A stretch of DNA of 64,000 nucleotides, from the NCBI GenBank assembly GCA_016806645.1, contig JACSYO010001581.1, positions 1 to 64,000 of the forward strand. Reading direction: 5' to 3'. A program made the translations under genes and the position numbers. The stretch is from Ophiodon elongatus. Lineage: Eukaryota > Chordata > Actinopteri > Perciformes > Hexagrammidae. Positions 35,218 through 48,130 of the stretch are shown here, piece by piece; position 1 is the first letter of the stretch, and every line of letters starts with the position of its first letter. The notes under the pieces are model-generated. The model was not told the origin of the DNA. It saw only the letters and a list, made by a program, of their open reading frames with translations, and did no database searches.

Positions 35218-35515
35218 TCGTAGGGCAACTTAGAAGGCACCTCATCATGTGTTCTCCACTAGAAGGGCAACTTAGAGGGCACCTCATCATGTGTTCTCCA
35301 CTAGAAGGGCAACTTAGAGGGCACCTCATCATGTTTTCTCCACTAGAAGGGCAACTTAGAGGGCACCTAATGTTTTCTCCACTAGAAGGGCAATTTAGAG
35401 GGCACCTCATCATGTTTTCTCCACTAGAAGAGCAACTTAGAGGGCACCTCATCATATGATCTCCACTTTAAGGGCAACTTAGAGTGCACCTCATAATGTT
35501 TGCTTTACTGGTAGG
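35218..35515. repeat. minisatellite, 42-bp unit
   Basis: About seven copies of a unit containing 'agaagggcaacttagagggc', 'acctcatcatgt' and 'tttctccact'. One copy is 3 nt shorter. Since 42 is divisible by 3, ORFs of repeated peptides appear on both strands; they are not evidence of a gene. Confidence 0.93.
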
Positions 35516-36778
35516 GCCCCCTACGGGTATTTATCATGTATCATCGACCATCAGGGCATCTTTTGTTGCATGTCTTTGAACATGGGGGGGAGCCCTAGGA
35601 GGGCAGCTGTAAGGGAACCTCACAATTCTCCATAGATGCACTCTGAGTTACTGAGCCACCGTGTTACACCACCATGTTACTGTGATGTGAGATTAAATAA
35701 GTAGGGCAGGGATGTCTGAGGACCCGTACTCACTGACAGTTCAGTGAAAGCTGTGAACTGTTCAGCTTGGCACCTGTCCGAGAAACATCACTGGTCTGTA
35801 TTAACCTTTTCACCAAATACCAGCCATCGCAGCTGCAAACGTGAGCAGTACAGCAATCACCTCCAATGATGGTGAAAGAATCAAACAAACTGGCTTTGTG
35901 TCTGTTTTTATTGAACCATAGTGAGGTAAGCAACAGCAATCAGATAACTTCTTTCATTGAACAAAGGTACAGTCATGAAAAGGACAAGTCCTCAGGGTCT
36001 TTAAAGGTAGAGACAGCAGTTTCCTTTCACTCAGTACAACAGGTAGTTCAATCAGGAGAGACGTCAGATGAAGAAAATATAATTGTTTATTATTAACAGA
36101 TCTACAGGGAGATTTGTAATGGAGGGGCGTCTCCATCATTTGATGGATCTTCAGAAAATGGATCAATTGTCCTAAGCATTTATGAACATGCACTGGATGG
36201 CATGCATGGAAATTTACCGATCACTTATGAGTGATTATTAATCTAAACTCAGACGTGCTCAACATTCCTGGTTAATTTAAACACTTGTGGATTATTACAA
36301 TAAGATACGTCCTGCTTGGTTGAAAGAGAGATGATATTCAAATAAAGTGAATTGAGTTGAATATTGGTTACTGTGACTGTTTTTCCACAAAGCTCCCAGC
36401 ACATAACAGGACCAGTGTACATTCTGTCTGTACATTCATGTGAAATATGAGTGTGTGTTTACTGCTGAACACGCATGTGCAGGCACTTAGGCTCAGACTG
36501 CTTCTACTATTTTGAAGGTAGCATCGGTCTGAAGACTCGGCACCAAACTATTGGAGCGAGGTGAACGAGCTGACGAAATAAACGTGAAGCTTCACAATAA
36601 CGACATACTTTGTAAGTCCTTGAACTACTGGATTCCAATAATAAAGTCAAATTAGCACCTTTAATATCATGTGATGCTGCTCACCATGCAGGTTAGGCTG
36701 CAAGCTTGTAGCGTACTGCAGCATGGATCAACAGTAAACGTTAGTTAATGTTGGCGATTGTAACCCAACATTATAAAT

Positions 36779-36803
36779 GTATTAATTAATTAATTAATTA
36801 ATT
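36779..36803. repeat. (TTAA)n microsatellite
   Basis: Six or so consecutive TTAA/ATTA units. Confidence 0.93.
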
Positions 36804-37084
36804 TCACACGTAAAATACACGACAGAACGAGCATGCGTTTGTGCTCGGCTTAGACAACATTTATAGGAAAGGGAGATTGTGTTATTGTTTTTACTCACAG
36901 AATCATGTATTTTCTATTTCATTGTAGTTGTATTTAAATATATTTAATAAATTGCTTCATAAATACAAATGAATTGTTGCTTGTGTCACATGGTCTTCTT
37001 TGTCCTGTAAGTTGAAACTGTTGATGTGTTACTATGACTACGTATTTAATTGCTACATATTTTACTGAGAGCATTTTTAAGTTC

Positions 37085-37229
37085 AAAAGACATTTAAATT
37101 ACGCTGATGGTTAAAAGACATTTAAATTACAGTGATGGTTAAAAGATGTTCAAATTACGCTCATGTTTAAAAGATGTTTAAATTACGGTGATGGTTAAAA
37201 GATGTTTAAATTACAGTGATGGTTAAAAG
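37085..37229. repeat. minisatellite, 28-bp unit
   Basis: Five copies of a unit of the form 'aaaagacatttaaattac' plus 'gctgatggtt', with c/t and g/a variants, and a degenerate sixth start. Confidence 0.9.
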
Positions 37230-40209
37230 ACTTTCAAAAGTGGTTCACAAGTGAAAGTTTTCTCACCGACTATTTGAAGACGTTCATTAAACGTTCATGT
37301 TTAGACCATATTTCACTGGGATTTGTAATATTGGCTTTCAACTGAGAAATGTGGATTCTTAGTTAGCCTCTAAAATGACGATATACTATGAAAAGCACAA
37401 TGCAAAGGATGAAACATTGTAGGAAACAAGTACTTTCTGTTCACGAGATGATGTATCTCAGTGAATAACATTTTTCTTCCCACTTGATTAATGTGTGGTA
37501 CTGCAGACTGCATTACGGCAGATAAACCTGTTAGCCGGCTGCAGGGCAAACTCCCTCCTCCACCATCACTTGTGCATTTGGTATGAGTCTTGTATCCTCC
37601 ATATTTCCATCAAGTACAGTGCAACGTGGCAGCTTCATCATTGCACACACACACCCATAAACCAACCAGTACTCCACTGCTGTAATAATACACAATTTTC
37701 TGTGTGTCAATTTGTTGCAGTTATAACGAAACACAAATTTGTGAAGGGATAGGCACCACATTAGCACAGTATAAACTGAAAAACTGGTTTTAACGAAGAG
37801 CTTCACAACAGAACACAGATTTTTAGGCCAATATTTAAAAATCTTTTTATTGCCAATCTCAAGGAATGAGCCTAACCAATAATGAATGTATTATACTGTA
37901 TACAACTATTGTGTGTCTATCATTGTTCCTCTGTGCCATAGAGCTCCATTGTTGCTGGACATATTCACTATAGCATCAAATATGGATTAATATCCATAAT
38001 ATGCATATCCTTATTCACCCTTTTAAGGAAATGACTAAGCCTTTTTAAAATAGTGAGACAAGATATGGCCGAGGTGTTTCCGAGGATGTGTGTCTCCAGT
38101 AGGAATCAACGGGCTTGGAGCTGAGAGACAGAGTAGACAGACACCAGCCATGTATCAAGGCAGTTTGTGAATAGTCGCATAACTGATATGTTTCAACCAC
38201 AGATGGTCTTCATCAGCTCAAAGTGACGGAGGGAACGCATCTGTATTTAGGGAGTGATTACTGAGGAAACATCAAAGCATTACCTCTAATTAGCCTGAAT
38301 GAGTCATCTGATATGAGACACTCGGAGCGATAAGAGACGGATTTGTCGTCCTCTCATCTTATTGTCCTCATGTGATTGGAGAGACCTGGATGGGCTCTGT
38401 GTCTGATGATAACCGGGACTCAGGACATCTGTACTGGAATGATTTAAGGTCAAGGACAATGTGCTGACACTATTCATGTTTACTTAATATTAATATCTGA
38501 CATAACAGACACAATCTATTATGCACATGATTTAGACTTACTTGACAATTCACACTATGATATAGGAGACGATAAGCAAATATAATTAAAAAAAAGTCTT
38601 ACTTATTAGTGAACTTAGAGTGTAATATGAATATTTTGAGATCCCACTTGAAGATACAGACTGAATATTGTCTAGTGTATATGTACAGGTTATATCAGGA
38701 GATGATGACTTGTCATTTCATCACAAATAAACACAGACCGTGTGTGTTTCACTTCACCTGAGGAATTAATTCCAGTCACATCTACATCAAATAAAAGACT
38801 GTAGTGTGCCGGTGTTTTAAAAAAATAATTCGTTACTCTTTACGCAAGTAATTTTTTTTAGTAAATGCTTTTAGTTAAATTTCAGTACGTCTTTTTGAAA
38901 AGTTACTCTGTACCAACAACTGCTCATTTTCATTTTCATACTAGTTTGGGTTTCTGGAACATGTTTACCTGCTTTAATGTTCAGAAACACTTGATTTCTT
39001 TCTCATACTGAAAAAGATAATACCTGAATACCTGTCTGAGACGCTCCATCGTAGCGCCTGTTTCTTTAAGATCCGAGCCCAGAGAAGCCCATCCGCTCTG
39101 ACTGGCATGCAAGAAAAAAATGGTGCACCTTTGCGGAGGTAGTGTTCAAGCTGTATATAAGGATATTCTAATGAGCCTGCATGGGAGCGAGGAAGGAGTT
39201 AAATCTGATTGGCTTGTAGAATCACATGATTTCACAGTGTGGGTTTGTAGGCACTCCAGATACCCAAATGTATGTGCACAAGCACTGAGACAGTGAGCTT
39301 TTCCTCATAGGTCCCCTTGAGCAAGAAGAATACATTAGTTGATAATGTACTGTTTTTGAATTTATGAAAACCCTTGACATCAGTCTCTGCTTATCGTAAT
39401 GTTGTGAAATAAAAAAAATAAGGAAATTAGAGTCAGTGTTCGGCTGTCAGCACCACTATACTGTGATGTATTTCAAATATTCTAAAACATGCAATAATTT
39501 TTTGAGATGTGAAACTGACATACATAACCTTGTGCTTTGATGTGCTAATTAAAGGATTACGCATTAGTGTCGTAGCCAGGACTATTGTAATCCTTTTTTC
39601 AGTATCCTGTACCTTGAATGCGTTCTGTTCAAATGTGAAGCACAACTAACCAATCTGTAAATATGCACATGCAATTGGATGTGTGAATAAGTTTGCAGTG
39701 TGATTTGGAGAGCTGCTGGTGACCTTCTGTAGCTCAGAGGCCCTTTCCAAACACTCCTACACAACCCCAGAGACAAGCCCAGAGACAAGCCTTGACATGA
39801 GGTCAGCCTTCACCAGCCCTCCAGGCTCTGCTTCACCTGTCCTCCTGATCAACACCATAAGCCGTAGGACTCTGTATGCATGCTGCGGTTAGCCTGGACC
39901 GCTGTACAACAGACGCCCAGCTGTGCCCCAGAGGCACCACTGAAACCAGCAGCCTCCAGGTCACCGACCAGGGACAAAGACTTGAGGGGAAGGAGACATC
40001 TTGGCCAGAAGGAGCACTGGAGAGGTTGACATGGTCGCAAAGTAATGAAATAAGAGCAATCATTATGAAAAATTAAAGGAGATAATACACTCTTTTTGAT
40101 GATTACATTTCGGCTATCTGTTTGCAAAACAGTAGCAAAACCTAGAAAGAAATCTAAGACATAACGTACCATCAACATACTGCACCGTGTGAGAAGAACA
40201 TCTGAATCC

Positions 40210-40252
40210 TGAGAGAGTGTGGCAAGAGAGAAGGGAAGCTGAACTGTGACAC
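40210..40252 (+). repeat. truncated copy of the repeat at 4300-4708
   Basis: The sequence 'gagagaagggaagctgaa' followed by 'ctgtgacac' repeats the terminal segment of the element at 4300-4708. Only the last 40 or so bases are present, as expected for an end-truncated dispersed copy. Confidence 0.5.
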
Positions 40253-40938
40253 TTCAGAGCTCACTCCAGAAGCCCAAGACCTTGCTGTGGAAAAGATTAC
40301 ATTTTTAATCACGCAGAACAGATATTTAAAAACTTAGCAAATAAAACTACAACTATCTGAAAGGCAGAGAGCAGGGAAAAGTAATAAATCATGTGAACAC
40401 TTCTGTGTGTTTTGTGTGACCTTTTAAATCTGTTGTATTTGTTATGTGCTCTTCTTAGGGCAAGTTGAAGTTTCAGCTATATGGTTGTATATAGCTACTG
40501 TCAAACTATAGAATTACAGTGAACTAGAAAAGGCAATTTCTGAAGAAATTCCTAGTTTCCTGTCAACAGACAGTGAGAGTTAGGGGCTTTTAATTAGAAA
40601 AACAAGCCTCATCCTGAGTTCCCTGTTAAGATAGTCACTTTCTGAGGCATGTATAGTCTGCATTGGGTCGGGTTTTGCTTGAGTATACTTCAGTGTGACC
40701 AGTCTGTTGGTAGAGGCATGTTTAATGGCTCAGTTAGTAGGCAGTGTGCATACAGTACATAATTACTGCGTATTTAGTTGGAATGTGCTTGACTGGTCAC
40801 TATACCCTCGCTGGACGGAACCAGAGTTGACAGACATTGCCTGAGCTCCTGCAGAAGAAGAGGCTCTCTGCTCTGATCTCAACTCTGTGGGTCCTGACTC
40901 TCTTCCACTCCGCCACGTTCTCCTGGCGTCCGGCTGCC

Positions 40939-40952
40939 ACCCCCCCCCCCCC
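40939..40952. repeat. poly(C) run
   Basis: A run of about 13 C in a GC-richer block; length may be unreliable in the assembly. Confidence 0.8.
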
Positions 40953-41019
40953 TTTCTGAAATAGCGGGGGTTCACTAGTCCGTCTGGTTCTCTCCTGATC
41001 AACTGGATGAGCCAGTATG

Positions 41020-41705
41020 TCATAAAAAAGTCATAGTAGAGTATGTCATATGAAAAGTTATACTATGCCATAAAAATGTCATGTATGGTGTGCCATATAT
41101 AATGTTAACAAAATAAAAAGGATGTATAGCATGGTATAGCATAGAAATAAAAAAAGGTATAGTATGTCATAAGAAGTGTCAATGTATAGTGTCCTTAAGT
41201 CATAGAAAATGTATGCCATAAAAAGTTATAGTATAGTGTTCCCAATATAATGTCATAAAATAGTGTTGTATGTCATTAAAAGTAAAAAGTCATAGTATAG
41301 TATATGAAAATATTCTTGTATAGTATGTCTTAAAGAATGTCATAAGATATGAGATAAGTATATATAAAAAATGTAATTAAAAAGTCTTAGTATTGCCTGT
41401 TTTTAGAAATGTCATAAAAAAGTAATTCTTCCAGTACCATATAAAAATATTCACACTTTTTTTAAATATAAAAATTCACAAGTGTAATGAAAGTCATATT
41501 GAAGTAGAACATAAAAAAGTTGACGTATTGTGTATCATGAACATGTCCTAAAAGAATAATAGAATGGTATGTCAAAGATTCATAGGACAGTATTTCATAA
41601 AACATGGCAATATAGTATGTCATAAAATGCAATACATAAAACCATGACAAATGGCACAGTTTAGTATGTAATAAAAGTCATTCAATATCATAGTATAGTA
41701 TGCCA
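41020..41705. repeat. AT-rich degenerate tandem array ('tatgtcataaaa' motif)
   Basis: The words 'tatgtcata', 'aaaaagtcatagtatag' and 'gtatgtcataaaa' recur at irregular intervals of roughly 20 to 40 bases over about 700 bp. It is an old, decayed minisatellite or satellite-like sequence. No coding potential. Confidence 0.75.
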
Positions 41706-43609
41706 GTAAAAGCACCACAAAAATAAAACTTGTCATCTTGTCAAGTTGTGATGACAATAAAAACATTGGTTTATCAATATGAATATCAAGAAGGGAGAGT
41801 TACAACAACCCTTCATCCCCCGTAGACCGGTAGTCTGCTGAAACCTGCTCTCGGCCCGGTGCATCGTTCAGGGTTCCCCGTCTGCAGGCCATGACCTCCG
41901 ACCTTCAGGTCGGGCTGTTTTCCCATGATCCCCTGCCTGTTGTAGAGAAAGAACCAGCATCACGCGACTCGCCCTCCGGAGCAGATGACAGTTCAGAGGG
42001 GCCGTCAGCCGTCTGCTTGACACGAGGTCAGAGGCAACGCCTGCAAGTCAGCCTGGAAACAAGATGGACTGTCAGCCAAGGAGGGAAACAGCCGCCACAT
42101 TTGGAAGGGTAATGAGCTATGTGGCGAGGCAGCCAGGAGAAAACATTGACGGCGTTGCATGTTTTTACAGCATCTTGTCGTCACTGTCTCTCTCCGGGGA
42201 AAAGGTATGCTCCCTGCTTCCATCAGCTCAGTCTGTCTCTCCTCTCTCTCAGCAGAGATGTGCTATAGTGGCTGAAAGGCCAATTTCCATCATTCAGCTC
42301 ATGAATACTGAATGGCCTCAAGTAGTTTTGATTGAGAAGGTACAAAGGTTGCAGACAGTAATCTGCAATCTTTCACCAGTCAGAGAGGGATTTCTAGGGA
42401 AACAGGCCTGAGGAAGAAGAGGAATAAGATGGATTGGAATAATTTATGTTTCATTTTTAAACCAATTCAAACAGAGAAAGGCTGTGGCTGTTTAAGGAAG
42501 GGGATTTTTTATTTTCTTTTATTTTTTACTCCCAGACAGAAGTGAAATATAAGGTATTAACACCCGAGAGAATTGCCTGAAATTGCCATTTCCCCGTCCT
42601 GGAAGTGCTGAGGCAGCAGAGCAACTTTTGACATCCTGAGCCGCTGAACTGAGCGTATGGGAGGTGAAGCTGAGCAGCCGCCTGCCTGCTGTTTGGGGAT
42701 GTTTCCTTCTCGCAGAGCCACAGTGAGGGAGAACTCACTATCACTTACCAGCTCCACAGATGATCTGACCTCGCCTCTGGTTACTTCCTGCTGGCTTTTG
42801 CTTGTCAGTGAGACTACACTGCAGGCAGGGAGCCGCCGATGAGGAGCAAAACCTATTTGACCCGTGAAGAGAAAACTGAATGAGACCAACCTCCAAACCC
42901 CTACGCATCACAATATGACACGTTCGAGAGGAGAATTAATTTACTATTGGCTGACAATTGATGCTTAATTCATTCCAAGTATCCAAGTGTATTATTCCAG
43001 TATGAAAGAAGAATTTAATATCTATTTGAATTTATGAGCCAGATGCCAGTGCATTTAGATTTAGACTTGTTTCTATTGGAGGTATGGTGTTTTTTTTTCC
43101 TCGTTATTTATGAATTTTGTGCATTGATTCTTACCACCTCTCAGGCCACCTACTGCTGCAGCTATTACTAATTACCAGATGGTGTAGTAAACTGCTTGAA
43201 AGTAACCCAGTATAAATGTGATGTGATGTTAATGTGATACTAAATATATAAACGTGTTAGCTGAAGTTAATGAACTGCCTTAAAGCTGCAGGTTATTTGC
43301 AGTACATCTAGTAAAGACTGTACTGAATATCCTAGCTTCTCTTTAAAATACTAAATAAACATTCTGTTTTTGATTGTCAGTTGGGGATTGCACTTCTTTG
43401 TCTTGGTGGGTTTTTAAAAACACTGTACTAATAATACATAAGAGTCTAATATATAATGAATACTTGGGGACCAAGCTGAGAACAGTGCTGTAGCTGTCAT
43501 GAAGCTCTTGTGCTCAGTATTGTTTCTGGTAATGTGGAAATTTTACAGGTTCAGTATGAATTTACACAAATTACTTGAACGAGGGGAATTTGAGCTCCTT
43601 GCCTCAGGA

Positions 43610-44866
43610 CTGCCGGCATGTCGCTATTGAATGATGGCATGTCGCTATTGAATGATGGCATGTTGCTGCTGACTGCCGGCATGTCGCTATTGAATGATGG
43701 CATGTTGCTGCTGACTGCTGGCATGTCGCTATTGACTGCTGGCATGTCGCTATTGAATGATGGCATGTCGCTATTGAATGATGGCATGTCGCTGCCGACC
43801 GCCGGCATGTCGCTATTGAATGATGGCATGTCGCTGCCGACCGCCGGCATTTCGCTATTGAATGATGGCATGTCGCTATTGATGATGGCATGTCGCTATT
43901 GAATGATGGCATGTCGCTGCCGACTGATGGCATGTCGCTATTGAATGATGGCATGTCGCTATTGAATGATGACATGTCGCTGCCGACTGATGGCATGTCG
44001 CTATTGAATGATGGCATGTCGCTATTGAATGATGGCATGTTGCTGCTGACTGCCGGCATGTCGCTATTGAATGATGGCATGTTGCTGCTGACTGCTGGCA
44101 TGTCGCTATTGACTGCTGGCATGTCGCTATTGAATGATGGCATGTCGCTATTGAATGATGGCATGTCGCTATTGAATGATGGCATGTCGCTGCTGACTGC
44201 TGGCATGTCGCTATTGACTGCTGGCATGTCGCTATTGAATGATGGCATGTCGCTGCCGACCGCCGGCATGTCGCTATTGAATGATGGCATGTCGCTGCCG
44301 ACCGCCGGCATGTCGCTATTGAATGATGGCATGTCGCTATTGAATGATGGCATGTCGCTGCCGACTGCCGGCATGTCGCTATTGAATGATGGCATGTCGC
44401 TATTGAATGATGGCATGTCGCTGCCGACTGATGGCATGTCGCTATTGAATGATGGCATATCGCTATTGAATGATGACATGTCGCTGCCGACTGCCGGCAT
44501 GTCGCTATTGAATGATGGCATGTCGCTATTGAATGATGGCATGTCGCTGCCGACTGATGGCATGTCGCTATTGAATGATGGCATGTCGCTATTGAATGAT
44601 GGCATGTCGCTGCCGACTGCCGGCATGTCGCTATTGAATGATGGCATGTCGCTATTGAATGATGACATGTCGCTGCCGACTGATGGCATGTCGCTATTGA
44701 ATGATGGCATGTCGCTATTGAATGATGGCATGTCGCTGCCGACTGCCGGCATGTCGCTATTGAATGATGGCATGTCGCTATTGAATGATGACATGTCGCT
44801 GCCGACTGATGGCATGTCGCTATTGAATGATGACATGTCGCTGCCGACTGATGGCATGACGCTGCC
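43610..44866. repeat. large 21-bp minisatellite (about 60 units) with higher-order organisation
   Basis: Units share 'ggcatgtcgct' and vary in the middle: 'attgaatgat', 'gccgactgat', 'gccgactgcc' or 'gctgactgct'. On the + strand the peptide unit is M-SLLNDG / M-SLPTDG / M-SLPTAG; on the - strand it is SFNSDMP / SVGSDMP / AVGSDMP. In the right third a six-unit (126-bp) order recurs. A one-base deletion near 43877 shifts the frame. ORFs of 358 codons (+) and 437 codons (-) result from the period being a multiple of three. Confidence 0.95.
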
Positions 44867-46406
44867 GCCGAATCTTGGATTTTTGATTATTGCAAAAAAT
44901 AAACTGGCCAAAAACAAGTTTATGATAGTGATACTTTTTGTTCAGCAAGATAATCTTCACAAATGACACCACTTTTAGGATTGTTGAAGCGTGAATATAA
45001 TCAACAGGTGCAAAAAGCTAACGTTAGGTTATAAAGGAACTACAGCACGGTCACATGACTTCACGTCTCCACCACTAAGCTAAAGGAGGACCAGTGTCCT
45101 AGTGAGGACGTTCAGTAGTCTCATTTAGACTCTTTTTCAAGCCACGTAAAAGCTTCTAAATTGCTGAGTGAGAAATATCTTCAGCTTGTGTTAAACACAC
45201 ACCTTATTTCAGACATCGAACCAGAAACACATTAAAAAAACATCAACTTCCAGACGAGGAAACAAGAAGTGAAAAAATGCTGACTCAGTTCCAGGTTTTA
45301 GGATTCATTAGAACTCTATAGTATACCTTTACTGTTTGTTGCTAGCTCTGTTAGCTTAGCCATCAGAAAGGCATAGCGGTCATCACATCTGTGACTGTTG
45401 CTTTGCCGATCTATAAGGTTAGAGCTAGCGTGGACGGCCAGTGGCATGTCGGCAGTGGGAGAGAAGACACTCAGTCGGCATGGTGGTTGTTTGGTCACCC
45501 GGGCGTCTTCCTGTTGGACAAATTTAGATTTTCAAGGTAGCAGCAGGTGCTCCCAAAACCAGGCCACCTTAATGTCCCTCATTATTTTTTACAGCCATAT
45601 ATTTGTATTACTAACATCATTGAAAGGTATATTATGAAAGATATGCAGATTATTTATAATTTTGTTGAGAATAATGCTGACTTTATTCTTGAGGATCTGC
45701 TATTTAATCGAATGTATTATTTTTTCGTAATCAATGCTCACTCTAAACATGCTGTAACTAACAAGTCTATCTGTAACGAGAGTTACAATATATTTAGAAT
45801 GGATTTAGAAATAAATTAAAGACAAATTAAGTACAAATTAACTCATGAAGAAAGTCATATCCCAAGCAGATATAGCCATATATCTTCATGAAGACTTTAC
45901 AAGTCCATTGCAACAGTATACTGTAATGAGGTGTTGGTGTGCACACATCCATTGGGAACACTTTTCTTAATAAATAGACCAAAACATGGTTTTTCATGCA
46001 CCGGTCAATTTAGAGATTCTGGTCTATTTTGCTTCCATAACATGCATATTTCAACATAACATTTCAGAAAACTTGTAATATAAAAATAATTGCCTTAATG
46101 TTAGTAATCAACAGGGGAAGTTTCATAGTGATATCTATTAGTTCATTATTTGTATCCCTTTCACCTAGTGTCTGCCCTAAACATGTTCTGATGCAGTTAA
46201 AGTGTCTACATATCTTTGTTCTGCTCATATGTGAAGGACTTCCTCTGCTCTCTAAAGTCAGAAGTTAAATGAAAGACAAAATGCAGAGAACATTCCTCAC
46301 ACATTTCAAAATATTAGATTGAATATTGATCAGCAAAGACAGATTACACCTTAGGTCTCACTCTGCTGTCCTTCAAGGACACTTTGAGCTCTTAATGAAA
46401 GTCAGG

Positions 46407-46407
46407 A

Positions 46408-46479
<72 letters not shown>

Positions 46480-46482
46480 CAC
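46407..46482. repeat. (ACGC)n microsatellite
   Basis: About 19 ACGC tetranucleotides; CpG-rich, unlike the CA tracts. Confidence 0.97.
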
Positions 46483-46686
46483 GTTTGTGTTATAAAAAAG
46501 TACTGCATGACAGGATGCTTGAGGATTCACAGTGAACACATGACATGGCCTTCAGCCGCTCTCTGGCATTCTGTCTGCAGGTAGCACACACAGGAAGATA
46601 GCTTTAAAGACGGCGTGTCCTTCAGTCATTATGGGATGTACTTTGATACATCACAATCTTCTCTTAATTGGCAGAATATTTGACAA

Positions 46687-47187
46687 CTTTACCGAGCCTT
46701 CCAAAAGTATTCATCCCCCCGGGTGTTTGTTATTTTGGATTCTATGTAATGGACCTACACAAAATGTATTCACAATTTATGTATGTGTTCACCTCCTAAA
46801 TAAGATGTGGTGCTATTGATTACCTTCAGAAGTCACAGAATTAGTTAAATAAAGACCGAAGTGCAGTCTAAGTGTCACATGATTTGTCACATAACCTAAC
46901 GAAGCACCATGAAATCTATTATAACAAAATGGAAAGAATGTGGCACCACAACAAACCTGCCGAGAGGACCGATCCCCAGGGACCAGACGAGGAGGACAGA
47001 CAACCCTGAAGGAGTTGAAGGCTCCAGCATCCGTCCACAGGACCTCTGTGAGACGGAACTCCAGAGCGTCCGTCCACAAGACCTGTGAGACGGAACTCCA
47101 GAGCGTCCGTCCACAAGACCTCTGTGAGACGGAACTCCAGAGAGTCCGTCCACAGGACCTCTGTGAGACGGAACTCCAGAGAGTTCA
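46687..47187 (+). mobile_element. Tc1-like DNA transposon relic, internally deleted, with amplified segment
   Basis: From the left, 'ttccaaaagtattcatcccc', 'taatggacctacacaaaatg', 'cctaaataagatgtggtgct', 'ttaccttcagaagtcacaga', 'attagttaaataaaga' and 'cagtctaagtgtcacatgat' are the 5' end of a Tc1-like element common in fish. The transposase start follows with large deletions: frames give KSIITKWKECGTTTNLP (helix-turn-helix region) and TLKELKAPASVHRTSVR. The DDE catalytic residues and the right end are gone. The last recognisable transposase segment is tandemly repeated. Confidence 0.8.
47028..47186. repeat. 39-bp tandem repeat derived from Tc1 transposase sequence
   Basis: Four copies of a unit containing 'acctctgtgagacggaactc' and 'cagagcgtccgtccacaag'; the second copy lacks 3 nt. 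The unit matches the transposase region 'gtccataggaccact...ctccacagag' of fish Tc1 elements as I recall it. Confidence 0.88.
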
Positions 47188-47959
47188 CTTTGAATTTTTT
47201 AGAATTCATTTCACGTCACGAATTATGAGGAGGAGCTGGAAGTCCTGCCCCAGGAGATTCAGAGCATCAAACGCTATATTTCCTGCAACCTGGTGAATTT
47301 TTCTACATCAATTTATGGAGCTCATACGTAGTTACAGGCCTGCTGGATGTATGAGCTCCTGTTATTGGCAGAGGGGACAGGGAGGATGAGTGCTTTCAGT
47401 GTCGAGAGACACGCTTCTCATTTACCTGTGTAAAGTGTTACAGTGCGTTTACAACAGTCCAGGTGATGGTTTTGCAGGACAAACTGTGTAAGCAGATTAA
47501 AGTACACCAGTTTGTGTTGTTATTATGAAAGTCTAATGCCGGTGCACATTAGCCATCGGACATGCTTTATCGTGTTTGACAATGCACTCCAGTCAGAAGA
47601 AGAGCACATACCTGCAGCTTATGGCTGTAAATGGGAAAGCTAGCTGCTGTTGTGAATGAGCCACCCACCTCCGCTCCCTCCTTGTGTACGATGTCTCTCT
47701 TTGATCTACGTCAGGTATTCGGCCCGTAATGCTGCAAACACCAACTAAAGGAGCGTCGGTGTGAGACGCAGAGCACTGACCAGGTGTTATTTCACTCCTC
47801 GGGAGAGAGAACAGGTTGGTGTGACACATGCTGGTATTACAGCCATGATCACATGAAAAAAAAAGAAGAAAGTTTTGTGTCCATAAACACCGCCTTCTTT
47901 AGACTTTACGAGCAAGAGTGTGAAAAGAGAAATGTTGTCCAATTTGATGATAGCGCTGG

Positions 47960-48130
47960 ATGAAAAGTTGGACTCACAATGAGGGGAACATGAATGTCTG
48001 TAAAGCATTTCATGGCAGTCCATCCAAATGTTGTCAACCTCAAGGTGGCTCTCGAGCAAAAGTCAGAGGAACAGCAAAATCATTAGTCTTCATTCTCTGG
48101 GGACCAGGAACGTCTGAAAGTGGTGGAGCG
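47960..48130 (+). repeat. teleost interspersed repeat (copy 4)
   Basis: It contains 'gaggggaacatgaatgtctg', 'catttcatggcagtccatcc', 'gtcaacctcaaggtggct' and 'ttcattctctggggaccagg', the right half of the family seen at 7490, 11760 and 24628, on the same strand. Confidence 0.6.

Noticed and set aside
42557..42889. 110-codon ORF on the - strand in a GC-richer block
   Set aside because: No family recognised, no splice signals supporting an exon, and an overlapping + strand ORF has equal quality.
43604..44966. ORFs of 437 codons (-) and 358 codons (+) made of seven-residue repeats
   Set aside because: Both arise from a 21-bp tandem array with no internal stop; open frames on both strands, no recognised domain, and an allele-like one-base deletion near 43877 breaks the frame.
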